Below are positions 1 to 8,946 of a stretch of 64,000 bases of DNA, in pieces. The stretch comes from QHXW01 sp035297145 (lineage in GTDB: Bacteria; Acidobacteriota; Terriglobia; Bryobacterales; Bryobacteraceae). Numbering within the stretch: the first letter of the stretch is position 1; each line of letters opens with the position of its first letter. Location: NCBI GenBank assembly GCA_035297145.1, contig DATGZN010000094.1, positions 124,001 to 188,000 on the forward strand. Direction: 5' to 3'. The translations under genes and the position numbers were made by a program. Below the pieces are notes generated by a model. It made no database searches and was not told where the DNA came from. It saw only the letters and a list, made by a program, of their open reading frames with translations.

Positions 1-143
1 TCAATGCGCCAAAGCGTTTCACGACGCAATCGATTTGTAACGGAATCGTGCGCTCGTCTGCGCGCTGTGGTGTCGCCATCGAAGTCCATACTACACCGGG
101 AACCAGCGGTACTGCGATAAAATGGGCCGCCGGAGATATCCTC

Positions 144-1508
144 GTGGAACCACAACCCGCCAGACGGCAGTTCGTAAAAGCGGCAGCCGCCGCCATTGCA
201 ACCGCGCAATTCCCGATTCTCGGCGCTAATGACCGGATCAACCTCGGGATCGTTGGCCTCGGTGGCCGCGGCACGGACCACATAAATTCCTACTCGTCGC
301 TGGACGCCGATGCGCGCATCGCCGGACTATGCGACGTCAACCAGACGGCACGCGAGCGCGCTGTAGCGCTGGTGCGCAAGTTAAAGGGTTATGACGCGAA
401 GGAGTATACGGACATGCGGGCGATGTTCGAGTCCAAGGACATCGACGCCGTTTCGCTACCGCTCCCCAATCACTGGCATGCATTGGCCACCATCTGGGCG
501 TGCCAGGCCGGCAAAGATGTTTATGTGGAGAAGCCGGCTTGCCACAACATTTTCGAAGGCCATCAGATGATCGCCGCGGCGCGCAAGTTTAAACGGATGG
601 TGCAGGTGGGCTCCCAGAGCCGGTCGATGCCGTACATGATGCGCGCCATCCAGATGTTGCAGGAAGGCGCCATCGGACAGGTCTATCACGCGCGCGGGCT
701 TTGCTTCCGGCGGCGGTTCTCCATCGGCCATACACCGGACGAGCCGGTTCCGCCGGGGCTCGATTGGGATCTGTTTCTCGGTCCGGCGCAGTGGAAGCCT
801 TACAGCAAAAACAAATTTGCTTACAACTGGCACTGGTTTTGGGACACCGGCAACGGTGATATCGGGAATCAGGGCGTGCACCAGATGGACATTTGCGCAT
901 GGGGATTGGGCCGCACGGGCTGGCCGGAGTCCGTAACTTCCTCCGGCGGCAAGTTCGTCTGGAAGGATGACCAGGAGACGCCCAACACCCAGCAGGCCAC
1001 GCTGGATTTCGGCGACGCGCAAATCACGTTCGAAGTCCGTAACCTGCCCACGCCGCCGGAAGGATTGAACGGCATGCACGGGCCGAATTATGTCGGCAAC
1101 ATCTTCTATGGGGATCGCGGTTTTCTGACGCTGGACCGGGGCTTTCAGATTTTCAAGAGCACGTCCAGCAACGTGAGCGGCGAAGCCGCTCGAGGTTCGG
1201 ACGCAGGGGATGCCGAAAGGTACGAAAAAGTTGCCGACGAGAAGCCGCAAGAACGGGGTGATTCGACAGCCGTACATATGAAGAATTTTCTCGATGCCGT
1301 ACGCGCTCGCGACTACAAGCTTCTGCATGCGGACGTCGAGATCGGTGTCCGGTCTGCCGCGTTTTGTCACCTGGCAAATATCAGCTATCGCGTGGGGCAC
1401 GCCTTGCGCATGGCGCAATCGAGTGGCCGTTTCCTGGCGGACGATGAGGCGAATGCATTGTTGACCCGGAATTACCGGGAGCCGTATATCGTTTCCCGTC
1501 AATCGTGA
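144..1508 (+). CDS. Tat-exported Gfo/Idh/MocA family oxidoreductase
   Basis: Predicted NAD(P)-dependent sugar or polyol dehydrogenase acting outside the cytoplasm. I chose the GTG at 144 because a GGAG Shine-Dalgarno lies eight bases upstream and because the protein then begins with a twin-arginine signal (RRQFVK followed by an Ala-rich stretch). The Rossmann motif IVGLGGRG follows, then NHWHA, the EKP motif that carries the family's catalytic lysine, and WHWFWDTGNGDIGNQG in the C-terminal domain. At about 454 residues it has normal length. It resembles the gene at 10868, which lacks the Tat signal. It overlaps the MFS gene by GTGA, so the two are probably co-translated. The substrate cannot be told from sequence. 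Confidence 0.9.
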   Translation: MEPQPARRQFVKAAAAAIATAQFPILGANDRINLGIVGLGGRGTDHINSYSSLDADARIAGLCDVNQTARERAVALVRKLKGYDAKEYTDMRAMFESKDIDAVSLPLPNHWHALATIWACQAGKDVYVEKPACHNIFEGHQMIAAARKFKRMVQVGSQSRSMPYMMRAIQMLQEGAIGQVYHARGLCFRRRFSIGHTPDEPVPPGLDWDLFLGPAQWKPYSKNKFAYNWHWFWDTGNGDIGNQGVHQMDICAWGLGRTGWPESVTSSGGKFVWKDDQETPNTQQATLDFGDAQITFEVRNLPTPPEGLNGMHGPNYVGNIFYGDRGFLTLDRGFQIFKSTSSNVSGEAARGSDAGDAERYEKVADEKPQERGDSTAVHMKNFLDAVRARDYKLLHADVEIGVRSAAFCHLANISYRVGHALRMAQSSGRFLADDEANALLTRNYREPYIVSRQS

Positions 1509-2788
1509 CGCGGCCGCCAAACCGGGCCCGTGCCGCTTTCCGCTATCCCAATTTCCGGTATCACATGATCGCGCGTTTCCTGACGACGACGTCGTCGGAA
1601 ATGCAGGCCGTCGGCGTGGGGTGGCAGGTGTATGCGCTCACGCATCGCCCGCTGGATCTCGGTCTGGTCGGCCTGGCGCAGTTTTTGCCGGGGATTTTTT
1701 TGTTCCTCGCGGCTGGACACACAGCGGATCGAGTGCCGCGGAAACGGATTCTGCAGTGCTGCTACGCTGCGTTCTCCCTGTGCTCACTCCTGCTCCTCGG
1801 TCTCACGCTGCACAGCCTCACATCCATCATTCCCGTCTACGTGGCGCTGTTGTTCAACGGAATCGTGCGCGCATTCAATGGACCGGCAAGCCAGGCATTT
1901 CTACCCTTGATTGTTCCAGAGGAGGACTTCCCCAACGCGGTGGCCTGGAGTTCGTCGACCTTCCAGGCGGCTACAATCCTCGGTCCGATAGCCGGAGGGT
2001 TGATCTACGCCTCGACGGGCAGCGCTATCCCTGTGTATGGCTGCTCGGCGCTCGCGTACCTGATGGCTCTGCTCGCAATGTCGGCGATCCACATCCCGAA
2101 AATCGAGAAGCCCCGCACCGCCGCTTCGGCCGGCGCTCTGCTGAGCGGCCTTCATTACATTTGGAACAACAAGCTCATCCTGGCCGCCATCTCGCTGGAT
2201 CTCTTTGCGGTTTTGCTCGGCGGGGCCGTAGCACTGCTGCCCGTCTATGCGCGCGAAATCCTGAAGGTAGGAGCTTCCGGCCTCGGGCTTCTGCGTACTG
2301 CCCCGGGTATTGGCGCGGTCTTCACAGCCGTCTTGGTGGCGCACTGGCCGTTGCGCCGGCGCGCGGGCGCCGCGATGCTCTGGTGCGTTTTCGGCTTCGG
2401 TTTGTCAACTGTAGTCTTCGGCCTTTCGCGCAATGTGTGGCTTTCGCTTGCGGCTCTGGTCCTCGCCGGCTCATGTGACATGGTGAGCGTCATCGTGCGG
2501 CATACCATGATCCAACTCGGAACACCTGACGAAATGCGAGGCAGGGTGAGCGCGGTGAACATGGTTTTCATCGGGGCGTCAAACGAGGTGGGCCAGTTCG
2601 AATCGGGCATCACCGCGCAATGGTTCGGCACAGTACCCGCCGTGGTATTGGGCGGAGCGGGCACGATTGCCATCGTCGCATTGTGGGCCTGGCTGTTTCC
2701 GGAATTGCGACGGGTGAACAGATTGAGTGCGCCGGAGCCCATCGTCAGAACACCGCGCCGAAACGGCGGCGCAGAGCGAATGCCGTGA
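1505..2788 (+). CDS. MFS transporter (EntS-like exporter family)
   Basis: Integral membrane transporter of about 427 residues with the alternating hydrophobic segments of a 12-helix major facilitator. The N-terminus (FRYPNFRYHMIARFLTTT) and the loop AGHTADRVPRKR after the second helix match the EntS/MFS_3 group, which mostly exports small molecules. The GTG start overlaps the stop of the upstream oxidoreductase. The 3' end overlaps the convergent membrane-protein gene by 44 bases. The cargo is unknown; linkage to the dehydrogenase hints at a sugar derivative but this is weak. Confidence 0.87.
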   Translation: MTRPPNRARAAFRYPNFRYHMIARFLTTTSSEMQAVGVGWQVYALTHRPLDLGLVGLAQFLPGIFLFLAAGHTADRVPRKRILQCCYAAFSLCSLLLLGLTLHSLTSIIPVYVALLFNGIVRAFNGPASQAFLPLIVPEEDFPNAVAWSSSTFQAATILGPIAGGLIYASTGSAIPVYGCSALAYLMALLAMSAIHIPKIEKPRTAASAGALLSGLHYIWNNKLILAAISLDLFAVLLGGAVALLPVYAREILKVGASGLGLLRTAPGIGAVFTAVLVAHWPLRRRAGAAMLWCVFGFGLSTVVFGLSRNVWLSLAALVLAGSCDMVSVIVRHTMIQLGTPDEMRGRVSAVNMVFIGASNEVGQFESGITAQWFGTVPAVVLGGAGTIAIVALWAWLFPELRRVNRLSAPEPIVRTPRRNGGAERMP

Positions 2789-3494
2789 TTGCCGAAACGC
2801 CGAGAAACCAGATGAGCCAGTGCAGGTGCAGGATGGTTGCGGGCGGGTAGCGGATCTTGATCCATTCGATTTCATTGCCGGATAGCGGCGGCTCGGTGGG
2901 ATAGAGCAGCAGACTCAGGACCGATCCGCGGCGCTCGGAAAGGAAATGAATGCCGGTGCCGGCCGAAATTCGCTTGGTGACGGCTTGCCCGGCACAGAGG
3001 ATCTGCAACTCAGCCGTTGCGGCGCGTTGCGGGCGGATGCGCCAGCTGACTTGACGCTCGGCCATCACGTGCACGGGAGGTGTTTCCACAACTAACTCAG
3101 CGGGAGCCTGGAGTGACAACGGCGCATCGGCGTTCGTGACCTGCGCAGTGATGATGGCGGCATCCCCCACGCGAAGCGGCGCATGGCCGTAGAAGGCCTC
3201 GAGAACGGCCAGCAGCAGACCCATGGGAATCAACATCCACAGGAATGGGCGCAACATCAGCTTCATAAAACGCAGGTTGGCGACGATGAGATCGCGCTGC
3301 GCACGCAGCACCAGCACAGGATCGTCCATGAAGAGACGGAACTCCAGCAGGTGCGCTTGCGCGACGCCCTTGGCGCGACGGACCGCGGCCGCATCAGACG
3401 TGTAGCGGAAGACGAGCAGGATACCGATGCCGGCGAGAATGCTGATTGGGATGAGGGTCGCGAGCGCCGCCAGGCCGAGGTCGGTCGCGGTCAC
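2745..3494 (-). CDS. Uncharacterised three-helix membrane protein
   Basis: A 249-residue protein I do not recognise. An N-terminal membrane helix (about residues 6-28) is followed by a charged helical stretch containing LEFRLFMDDP, a second helix near 83-103 (FLWMLIPMGLLLAVLEAFYG), a soluble region of about 110 residues that looks beta-rich, and a last helix near 222-243 ending in arginines. The start overlaps the stop of the small gene upstream by four bases, so it is the last gene of the phosphatase operon. It probably serves the same membrane-associated process. The 3' end overlaps the convergent MFS gene. Confidence 0.7.
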   Translation of the reverse strand: MTATDLGLAALATLIPISILAGIGILLVFRYTSDAAAVRRAKGVAQAHLLEFRLFMDDPVLVLRAQRDLIVANLRFMKLMLRPFLWMLIPMGLLLAVLEAFYGHAPLRVGDAAIITAQVTNADAPLSLQAPAELVVETPPVHVMAERQVSWRIRPQRAATAELQILCAGQAVTKRISAGTGIHFLSERRGSVLSLLLYPTEPPLSGNEIEWIKIRYPPATILHLHWLIWFLGVSAITAFALRRRFGAVF

Positions 3495-3679
3495 TCCAGA
3501 TAACCCAACCCTTTGAGTTTCTTGACTACTTCCTCTTTTGAATCGGAATCCTCGAAGTGGGAGAGCTCTTTTTCGATGACGTGCTCGATGAACTCCTCGA
3601 CAGAGCTGTAGCCGGCGTGCTCGGCGATACGGGTTGCGCGCTGGACGAGGGACTTATTGAGCTTCACATTGGTTTTCAT
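3491..3679 (-). CDS. Small ribbon-helix-helix-like protein
   Basis: A 62-residue protein. The N-terminus (KTNVKLNKSLVQRATRIAE) and the following GYSSVEEFIEHVIEKEL have the strand-helix-helix layout of CopG/MetJ-type DNA-binding proteins. The C-terminus (VVKKLKGLGYLE) instead resembles the short LxxLGY tail often seen at the end of sulfatases and related phosphatases; this comparison is from memory. It starts ten bases after the stop of the phosphodiesterase gene and overlaps the membrane-protein gene by four, so it is part of the operon. It could be a regulator or an accessory subunit. No toxin gene is adjacent. Confidence 0.72.
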   Translation of the reverse strand: MKTNVKLNKSLVQRATRIAEHAGYSSVEEFIEHVIEKELSHFEDSDSKEEVVKKLKGLGYLE

Positions 3680-3689
3680 AGTGGCTCCC

Positions 3690-5561
3690 CTACATAACGT
3701 TGCGGCCGGTCATGCCGGGCGGCGACCTGACACCGAACAGATGCAGGATCGAGACCGTCACGTCCTTCAGCCGAGGATCTTCCGCGGTCAATTTTCGCGT
3801 GCTGAATAGGACGCCAGGAACATCGGCCGCGTTGATGCAATGATCGCCGATCCAGGCATCTTTATTATCTTCCACCAGAGATTCGGGCGCGGCGCCGAGC
3901 GCAGTCTGCCAGGAGCCGCGGTAGCCACGCGCATAACCGATGATGAGATCCGGCGCGACATCGGAACGCGGCGGCGCATAGACGGATTCGACGACGGTTT
4001 TGCCGTTGTCGCGGAATGCGAGTAAATCGGCGATGATTTTCTTCAGCAGGGTCTGACTTTCCGCGTTCGGCGGCACGATACCCTGCTTTTCGCGACCGGC
4101 CAGATTCAGATACAGGCCGTTCAAGCCGAGCGCGTAGGCCTGGGTCCGGGACCAGTCGACTCGGGCAAATGGAATCTCATCGTCACTAGAACCGCCTTCA
4201 AGCGTCATGTAACCGTTCTTTGCGAGCCAGGTGTTCAGGTTCACGGCGCGGTCGAACGTCGTAAAGCCGTGGTCGGAGAGGACCACAATGTCGGCGCCTG
4301 CAGCGTTATCAAGTACTTCGCCAATGGCGGCATCGACGGCGCGATAAGTTTCGAGTACCTCGGGCATATGTTTTCCCCAGAGCATATGTGAATTCTGATC
4401 GATGCTGGAGAAGTATACGAACAGAAGGCCGTCGTGAAACTGGCTGAGCGAGTAGCGCAGGAGCTTGTGCTCGTCTTCAAAGACCAGGCGGCTTTGCGAG
4501 AGGAACTCAGGCAGGCTGAAGACGCCTTGGCGAAGCGCTGATGTGTCTTCGGCGATGCCCTGCGTGTAGAAGGGGCTGGTGGCGCGCGCGATCTCGCGGC
4601 TATAGCCGGCGGGAGCCGAGATAGGGAGTTCGGGTTCGTCGGGATCGATGTTCACGGGAGAGACGTAAAGCTCGAAACGCGGATGGAGTTGCTTTGCGTA
4701 GACGCGGAACATGCCGGTGGCATTTACCAGATGCGGAATCAGCGAGAATTCAGCGCGGAGCCATTGCGACCATTCGCCCTCGCGGACGATGGCCATCGAG
4801 TCACCGACGGAGAGGCGCGCGGCGGGAGACTGTGGGTCGATGTCAACGGTCAGATCGACGGATGACGTGCGGTGATCTTTGCGGAGCGAGTTCGCGGGCC
4901 CATCGACGCGAAGCACGGCGCGGTTTTGGAACATCGGCACCTTAACGATGCGGCCGCCGGAAACGCTGCGCGAAATCTCTTCGGGATCGTCGGTGTAGAA
5001 GGTGAAGGTGCCGAAGGTGCCGAGCAGGTCGGTCGTTCCCATACCAGAGATCGCTTTGCCAACAGGAATGGGCGGGTAGTTGGTGGGCATTTTGATCACG
5101 GTCACAGGAATATTGCGTTCAGCGAGGATTTGCCAGAACGCTGTACCGCGGCGCAACGAGACCACTTGACCTTTGGAAAGTGGAAACAGGTACGGGCCGA
5201 GCGAGAGCGTGTGCTTCGGGTCCTCGGCCTTGGCCATGGAGGAGAACGGCAGGTACGTTGCGGGATCGCGATGCACAAAATCGTAGAGGCCGTGGCCGTC
5301 CGGATCCGTGCCAGTAATGAATGTGGACCAGGCGACTGGACTTTGCGGCGGCGTGGTGGTCGCGAGTGGCCGGAAATCACCCTGGTGGCGGAGACGGTCG
5401 AGGTTAGGCAGATCGCTCCAATGCGCCTGGACGAACTGCGGATCCATGCCATCAACGCCGAGGACGATGACGCGGCGCGCGTTGGATTGGGAACGGGAGA
5501 TACCGCAGCCGGCGCAGAATGCGATCAGCGCGAGGCAAGCGAGCGGCGGCCTATTGCGCAA
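3690..5561 (-). CDS. Alkaline phosphatase superfamily phosphodiesterase, lipoprotein
   Basis: A 623-residue hydrolase of the type I phosphodiesterase/nucleotide pyrophosphatase branch. The N-terminus is a lipoprotein signal (LALIAFCAGC, lipid-accepting Cys near residue 19). Metal-site motifs are visible: VLGVDGMDP at the start of the domain, a Ser/Thr-rich nucleophile loop SPVAWSTFITG, VVLSDHGF near residue 430, and IGDHC near the C-terminus. It overlaps the upstream paralogue by 11 bases. Expected to hydrolyse a phosphodiester or phosphomonoester at the cell surface; substrate unknown. The two paralogues share the SPVAWSTF, DHGF and GDHC blocks, pointing to a tandem duplication. Confidence 0.88.
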   Translation of the reverse strand: MRNRPPLACLALIAFCAGCGISRSQSNARRVIVLGVDGMDPQFVQAHWSDLPNLDRLRHQGDFRPLATTTPPQSPVAWSTFITGTDPDGHGLYDFVHRDPATYLPFSSMAKAEDPKHTLSLGPYLFPLSKGQVVSLRRGTAFWQILAERNIPVTVIKMPTNYPPIPVGKAISGMGTTDLLGTFGTFTFYTDDPEEISRSVSGGRIVKVPMFQNRAVLRVDGPANSLRKDHRTSSVDLTVDIDPQSPAARLSVGDSMAIVREGEWSQWLRAEFSLIPHLVNATGMFRVYAKQLHPRFELYVSPVNIDPDEPELPISAPAGYSREIARATSPFYTQGIAEDTSALRQGVFSLPEFLSQSRLVFEDEHKLLRYSLSQFHDGLLFVYFSSIDQNSHMLWGKHMPEVLETYRAVDAAIGEVLDNAAGADIVVLSDHGFTTFDRAVNLNTWLAKNGYMTLEGGSSDDEIPFARVDWSRTQAYALGLNGLYLNLAGREKQGIVPPNAESQTLLKKIIADLLAFRDNGKTVVESVYAPPRSDVAPDLIIGYARGYRGSWQTALGAAPESLVEDNKDAWIGDHCINAADVPGVLFSTRKLTAEDPRLKDVTVSILHLFGVRSPPGMTGRNVM

Positions 5562-7629
5562 ATCGGAAAACAGATTTCCCTTCCATCCATGCGGGCGGCT
5601 GGATGCCGAATAAATCGAGCGCGGTTGCCGCCATGTCTTCGATACCCGGGTCCTGGGCCTGGACCTTGCGATTGGAGAAGAGCACCCCAGGAACCAGCAC
5701 CGGGTCTACGCAATGGTCGCCGCTCCAGGCTTTCTTGTTATCGCTGAAAACATGCGCCGTCACTTTTCCGACGGCTGCTTCCCACGACGTGCGATAGCCC
5801 GCCGCGTAGCCGACAATGAGGTCCGGCGCAGCGCTCAGATATGGACCTTGATACAACTTCCCCGAGGCGTAGACGTTACGCACGCCGATCTGGCCGGTTT
5901 CGTCGTCGTGCAGACGGGTGAGCTTGGCGATCAGTTCCTCGCCAAGCGCATCGGCGTCATGCGGATTAACGATGCCGCTCGCCTCGCGGCCTTTCAGGTT
6001 CAAGTACAGGCCGCCCAGGCCGAAAGTGTAGGCGCGGGTGCGGCTCCAGTCCACGCCTTCCAGGTATTCTCCGCTCTCGCGAGCGCCGTTGTGCAACGCG
6101 AGATAACCATTCTGGTACAGCCACGCGTTCAGGTTGACGCCGCGCTTGAAAGAGCAGAAACCGTGGTCGGAGAGGACGAACAACGCCGTATTCTCGTCCA
6201 CGTGCTTCCAGGTCTCGCCCACCAGGCGATCCATATCGCGGTAGAGCGCTTCGATGACCCGGCTGTCGCCGGCGTCAAGATGCCGGTAAAACATGTGCTG
6301 CACGCGGTCCGTAGTATCGAAAACACATGCCACTACGCCGCGCCGCGTATGCTGGAGCGCGCTGAGAAACATGGATTCGCGCTCGCGCTTGATGAGCTCC
6401 GCCTGTTGGAGAAAAGCGTCGTCATCGATGGCGCCTTCGTTGAGTGCCCAGGTGTCCTCGGCCATGCCGAGAGTCGAATAAGCGCCCAGAAGCTTCGACA
6501 GATAGATTGCATAGTAAGCCGGGTGGCTGATGGGCAGCGCGGGATTTTCGGGATCGATCTGGATTGGCGTGCAATAGAGTGAGACTTCGGGCGTGGTCTG
6601 TGTCAGGAGAAACCGCGCGATGCCGTGCACCGAGATGCCGATGCCGCCGTGAAAGCGCAAGCGCACCCAAGGCGTGTATTCGCCGGATCGCAATGGGTAC
6701 GACGCGCCTTCGAGTTCGAGTGTCGCGCGATCGGGATTTTCGGCGTGCACAATGCGGAAAGGAATACGCATGGGGCCCGCGCCTTCGATGAATGCGTTCT
6801 CCGGGCCTTCGAGATCGCCCTCCAGGTGGTCTCCGGCACGGCGCAAGGGATAACGGCTGCCACCCTCGACGTGGCCGCTTTCGACGTGCGTGGAAAAGTG
6901 CGAGAAGCTGCCCTGCGTGCCGCGCAGGTCCGGCGTGCTCATGGCAGAGAGCTGCCGGCCATCGAAGTGATCCGGCGGAAACGTGATGGGCAAGCGCAGG
7001 ATCGTGCAACCGATGGCGTGACGGCCGAGAATCGTCCAGAACGGCTCGCTTTTGCGCCGCATCTCAACCGAGGGACGGGCCAGCGGAATGCGCCACTTGC
7101 CAATCTTCCATACGCGATGCGGTGGCCGCACCTTGGAGGATGCAAGTTCGGGCACATAGGTTTTCAGATCGCGATTGAGAAAATCGAAAATGTTGTGCTT
7201 GGCGGGATTCACGCCGGTGGCGAAGGTGGACCACGCAACCGGTGACAGCGCGGGAAACGTGGTGCGCAGCTTGCTATACGATCCCTGTTCTTTGAGATGG
7301 CTGAGGTTGGGCAGCTTGCCTTCGGCCATGAAGCGCTCAGCCAGGCCTGGATCGAAGCCGTCCAGTCCGAGAAAGATGAGTTTCTTGACTCGCGCCTTGC
7401 GCAATCCCTGCCGGCTTCTTGCCAGCAGCCAGAGCATGCGAAACGGCCACAACAGGAGCGACACCACGCTTAGCACGAGCGACGTGAGCAGCGTGAGGAA
7501 CGACCCCAGAAACGCGAAGCCTGCGCCGGGGCCGATGTAGGCAAGCTGCAAATCGCCTTGCGCATGATGCGCCGCATGAATCAGCAGGGCCAGCGCGCAC
7601 ACTGACAAGAAGAAATCACGGCGCTTCAT
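5551..7629 (-). CDS. Alkaline phosphatase superfamily phosphodiesterase, membrane-anchored
   Basis: A 692-residue paralogue of the downstream gene. It begins KRRDFF, a Tat-like or simply charged n-region, then a hydrophobic stretch, and a second long hydrophobic segment around residues 35-72 that should anchor it. The hydrolase domain follows: IFLGLDGFDP, SPVAWSTFATG, FVLSDHGFCSF and WSGDHC. The start overlaps the upstream sulfatase-like gene by four bases. I infer a surface phosphodiesterase or phosphomutase-like hydrolase. Substrate is not visible. Confidence 0.88.
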   Translation of the reverse strand: MKRRDFFLSVCALALLIHAAHHAQGDLQLAYIGPGAGFAFLGSFLTLLTSLVLSVVSLLLWPFRMLWLLARSRQGLRKARVKKLIFLGLDGFDPGLAERFMAEGKLPNLSHLKEQGSYSKLRTTFPALSPVAWSTFATGVNPAKHNIFDFLNRDLKTYVPELASSKVRPPHRVWKIGKWRIPLARPSVEMRRKSEPFWTILGRHAIGCTILRLPITFPPDHFDGRQLSAMSTPDLRGTQGSFSHFSTHVESGHVEGGSRYPLRRAGDHLEGDLEGPENAFIEGAGPMRIPFRIVHAENPDRATLELEGASYPLRSGEYTPWVRLRFHGGIGISVHGIARFLLTQTTPEVSLYCTPIQIDPENPALPISHPAYYAIYLSKLLGAYSTLGMAEDTWALNEGAIDDDAFLQQAELIKRERESMFLSALQHTRRGVVACVFDTTDRVQHMFYRHLDAGDSRVIEALYRDMDRLVGETWKHVDENTALFVLSDHGFCSFKRGVNLNAWLYQNGYLALHNGARESGEYLEGVDWSRTRAYTFGLGGLYLNLKGREASGIVNPHDADALGEELIAKLTRLHDDETGQIGVRNVYASGKLYQGPYLSAAPDLIVGYAAGYRTSWEAAVGKVTAHVFSDNKKAWSGDHCVDPVLVPGVLFSNRKVQAQDPGIEDMAATALDLFGIQPPAWMEGKSVFRFAQ

Positions 7630-8489
7630 CGGAGCTTGCCCTCTAGAAACGGTACTTCGAGAACTTTTTCGTGATGGATAGGCCCGTGCCCGAAGTAGCC
7701 CTCTTCACCGAATAGCTCGCCGTGATCCGATGTGATGGTGATGTAAGTGTTCTCTGGAACCATGTCGAACAACTCCTCGACCACCCCATCCAGGTACTTC
7801 ACGGCATCGATCTGGCGTTGGCGCAGCTTTTCGAGCTTGCGCTTGTCGAACATCTTCACGCGGCTGCCGCGCAGCTTGCCGCCCACGATGGCTTCATCCA
7901 GGTGCTTGAAAACACCGTGCACGCCGCTGATGCGCGGCCATTCGTCTTCCGGCTCATCCGGAAGCGCGTAGGGATAATGCGTCTCGCCCACATTGAGCAG
8001 GTGGAAAGACGGCTGATCTTCGGGGAACCGCATCTGCCGCACCATGGCGCGCATGTCGTTGTGCTTTTCCATCAGGCGGTAGCTATCGAAACCGGTGTTT
8101 ATCGCCGTCGCCGGATTCAAGACCGGCAGCGAAACCATGGCGTTAGTTACGTAGCCCAAATTGCGCAGCAACACTGGCAGCGACAGCCGCGGCACAAAAC
8201 TCCGGAATTCGATACCGCCCGCGCCCAGCCGTTCGTTGAACTTGAAAAAATCCTTCTTGTAGTACTCCGACGCATAGACGTTCTTCGGACTGGTGTGCGG
8301 CATCAAGCCCATCAGCAGGTTGAAATGCGAAGGCGCCGTCCACGATGCATAGGACCAGCGGCGTTCCACCTTGCCGAGTTTCCGCATCGTCCGCGGCCGC
8401 GCGGTCATGAAGGAATCGTAGCGGCAGCTATCGAAGACGATCAGGATGTAATGATTGCGCGCGCCTCGCTGCGGGGCTCTTACGGACAT
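7626..8489 (-). CDS. Sulfatase-fold hydrolase with Thr at the nucleophile site
   Basis: About 287 residues. I chose the ATG at 8489 because the sulfatase-fold motif YILIVFDSCRYDSF then begins about 12 residues in; the longer open frame upstream has no family signal and would run into the divergent gene. The loop WTAPSHFNLLMG occupies the place where true sulfatases have Cys or Ser of C/S-x-P-x-R, so formylglycine formation is not expected and Thr may be the nucleophile as in phosphoethanolamine transferases. ITSDHGELFGE supplies the metal ligands. First gene of the five-gene operon running to 2745. Confidence 0.83.
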   Translation of the reverse strand: MSVRAPQRGARNHYILIVFDSCRYDSFMTARPRTMRKLGKVERRWSYASWTAPSHFNLLMGLMPHTSPKNVYASEYYKKDFFKFNERLGAGGIEFRSFVPRLSLPVLLRNLGYVTNAMVSLPVLNPATAINTGFDSYRLMEKHNDMRAMVRQMRFPEDQPSFHLLNVGETHYPYALPDEPEDEWPRISGVHGVFKHLDEAIVGGKLRGSRVKMFDKRKLEKLRQRQIDAVKYLDGVVEELFDMVPENTYITITSDHGELFGEEGYFGHGPIHHEKVLEVPFLEGKLR

Positions 8490-8529
8490 TTCTGTTTGGC
8501 CCAGTGTAGCAGGGTGGGCTACATTGGTA

Positions 8530-8946
8530 GTGGAGCGCATTCCGGTGATCGACACGATTTGGAACCTCCTATTTCGATGCCAGCACCGGAGAACGACCTT
8601 TCCGCTCACTCCCGCCCGTCCCAAGGGCGCGGACCCGAGCGAAAAGCACTCCGATACTTACGTGGTTTGCCTGGACTGCGGCAAGCAGTTCGTCTACGAC
8701 TGGGAGAAGATGCGGCTCGCCGGCGCAGTGGATATTTCAGGCGCCGTGCCCAAAGTTGCACCTCCTGTGAATAAAGTTCCGTTTCGCACCAAGTCAAAAA
8801 TGCGATATTTGTTGTGGGGCTCGGCGCTTTCCGCGGCCGTGGTACTGGGCAAGGCGGCCCAGTCGCGCAAGCGGTCCAAGAGCGCCGCCAAACCGGATGG
8901 CGAAGGCGACAACGACAAAGACGCGCAAACGCCGCGTTCCTCGTAA
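8530..8946 (+). CDS. Small zinc-ribbon-like protein with a C-terminal hydrophobic helix
   Basis: About 138 residues from the GTG at 8530; the exact start is uncertain because an upstream ATG at 8455 lies inside the divergent gene. The pattern IWNLLFRCQHRRTTFP followed by VVCLDCGKQFVYDW gives one CxxC plus an upstream CxH, suggesting a small metal site. A hydrophobic segment (LLWGSALSAAVVLG) follows, then a Lys/Arg/Asp-rich tail. The 3' end overlaps the ParB-like gene by 50 bases. I know no function. It is divergent from the phosphatase operon and may share its promoter region. Confidence 0.65.
   Translation: MERIPVIDTIWNLLFRCQHRRTTFPLTPARPKGADPSEKHSDTYVVCLDCGKQFVYDWEKMRLAGAVDISGAVPKVAPPVNKVPFRTKSKMRYLLWGSALSAAVVLGKAAQSRKRSKSAAKPDGEGDNDKDAQTPRSS

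Noticed and set aside
456..1520. 354-codon frame antisense to the first oxidoreductase
   Set aside because: No family signal and rich in Arg/His/Pro, as expected for the shadow of a GC-rich gene.
7626..8489. True formylglycine-dependent sulfatase
   Set aside because: The C/S-x-P-x-R motif is replaced by TAPSHF, so the modified residue cannot form.
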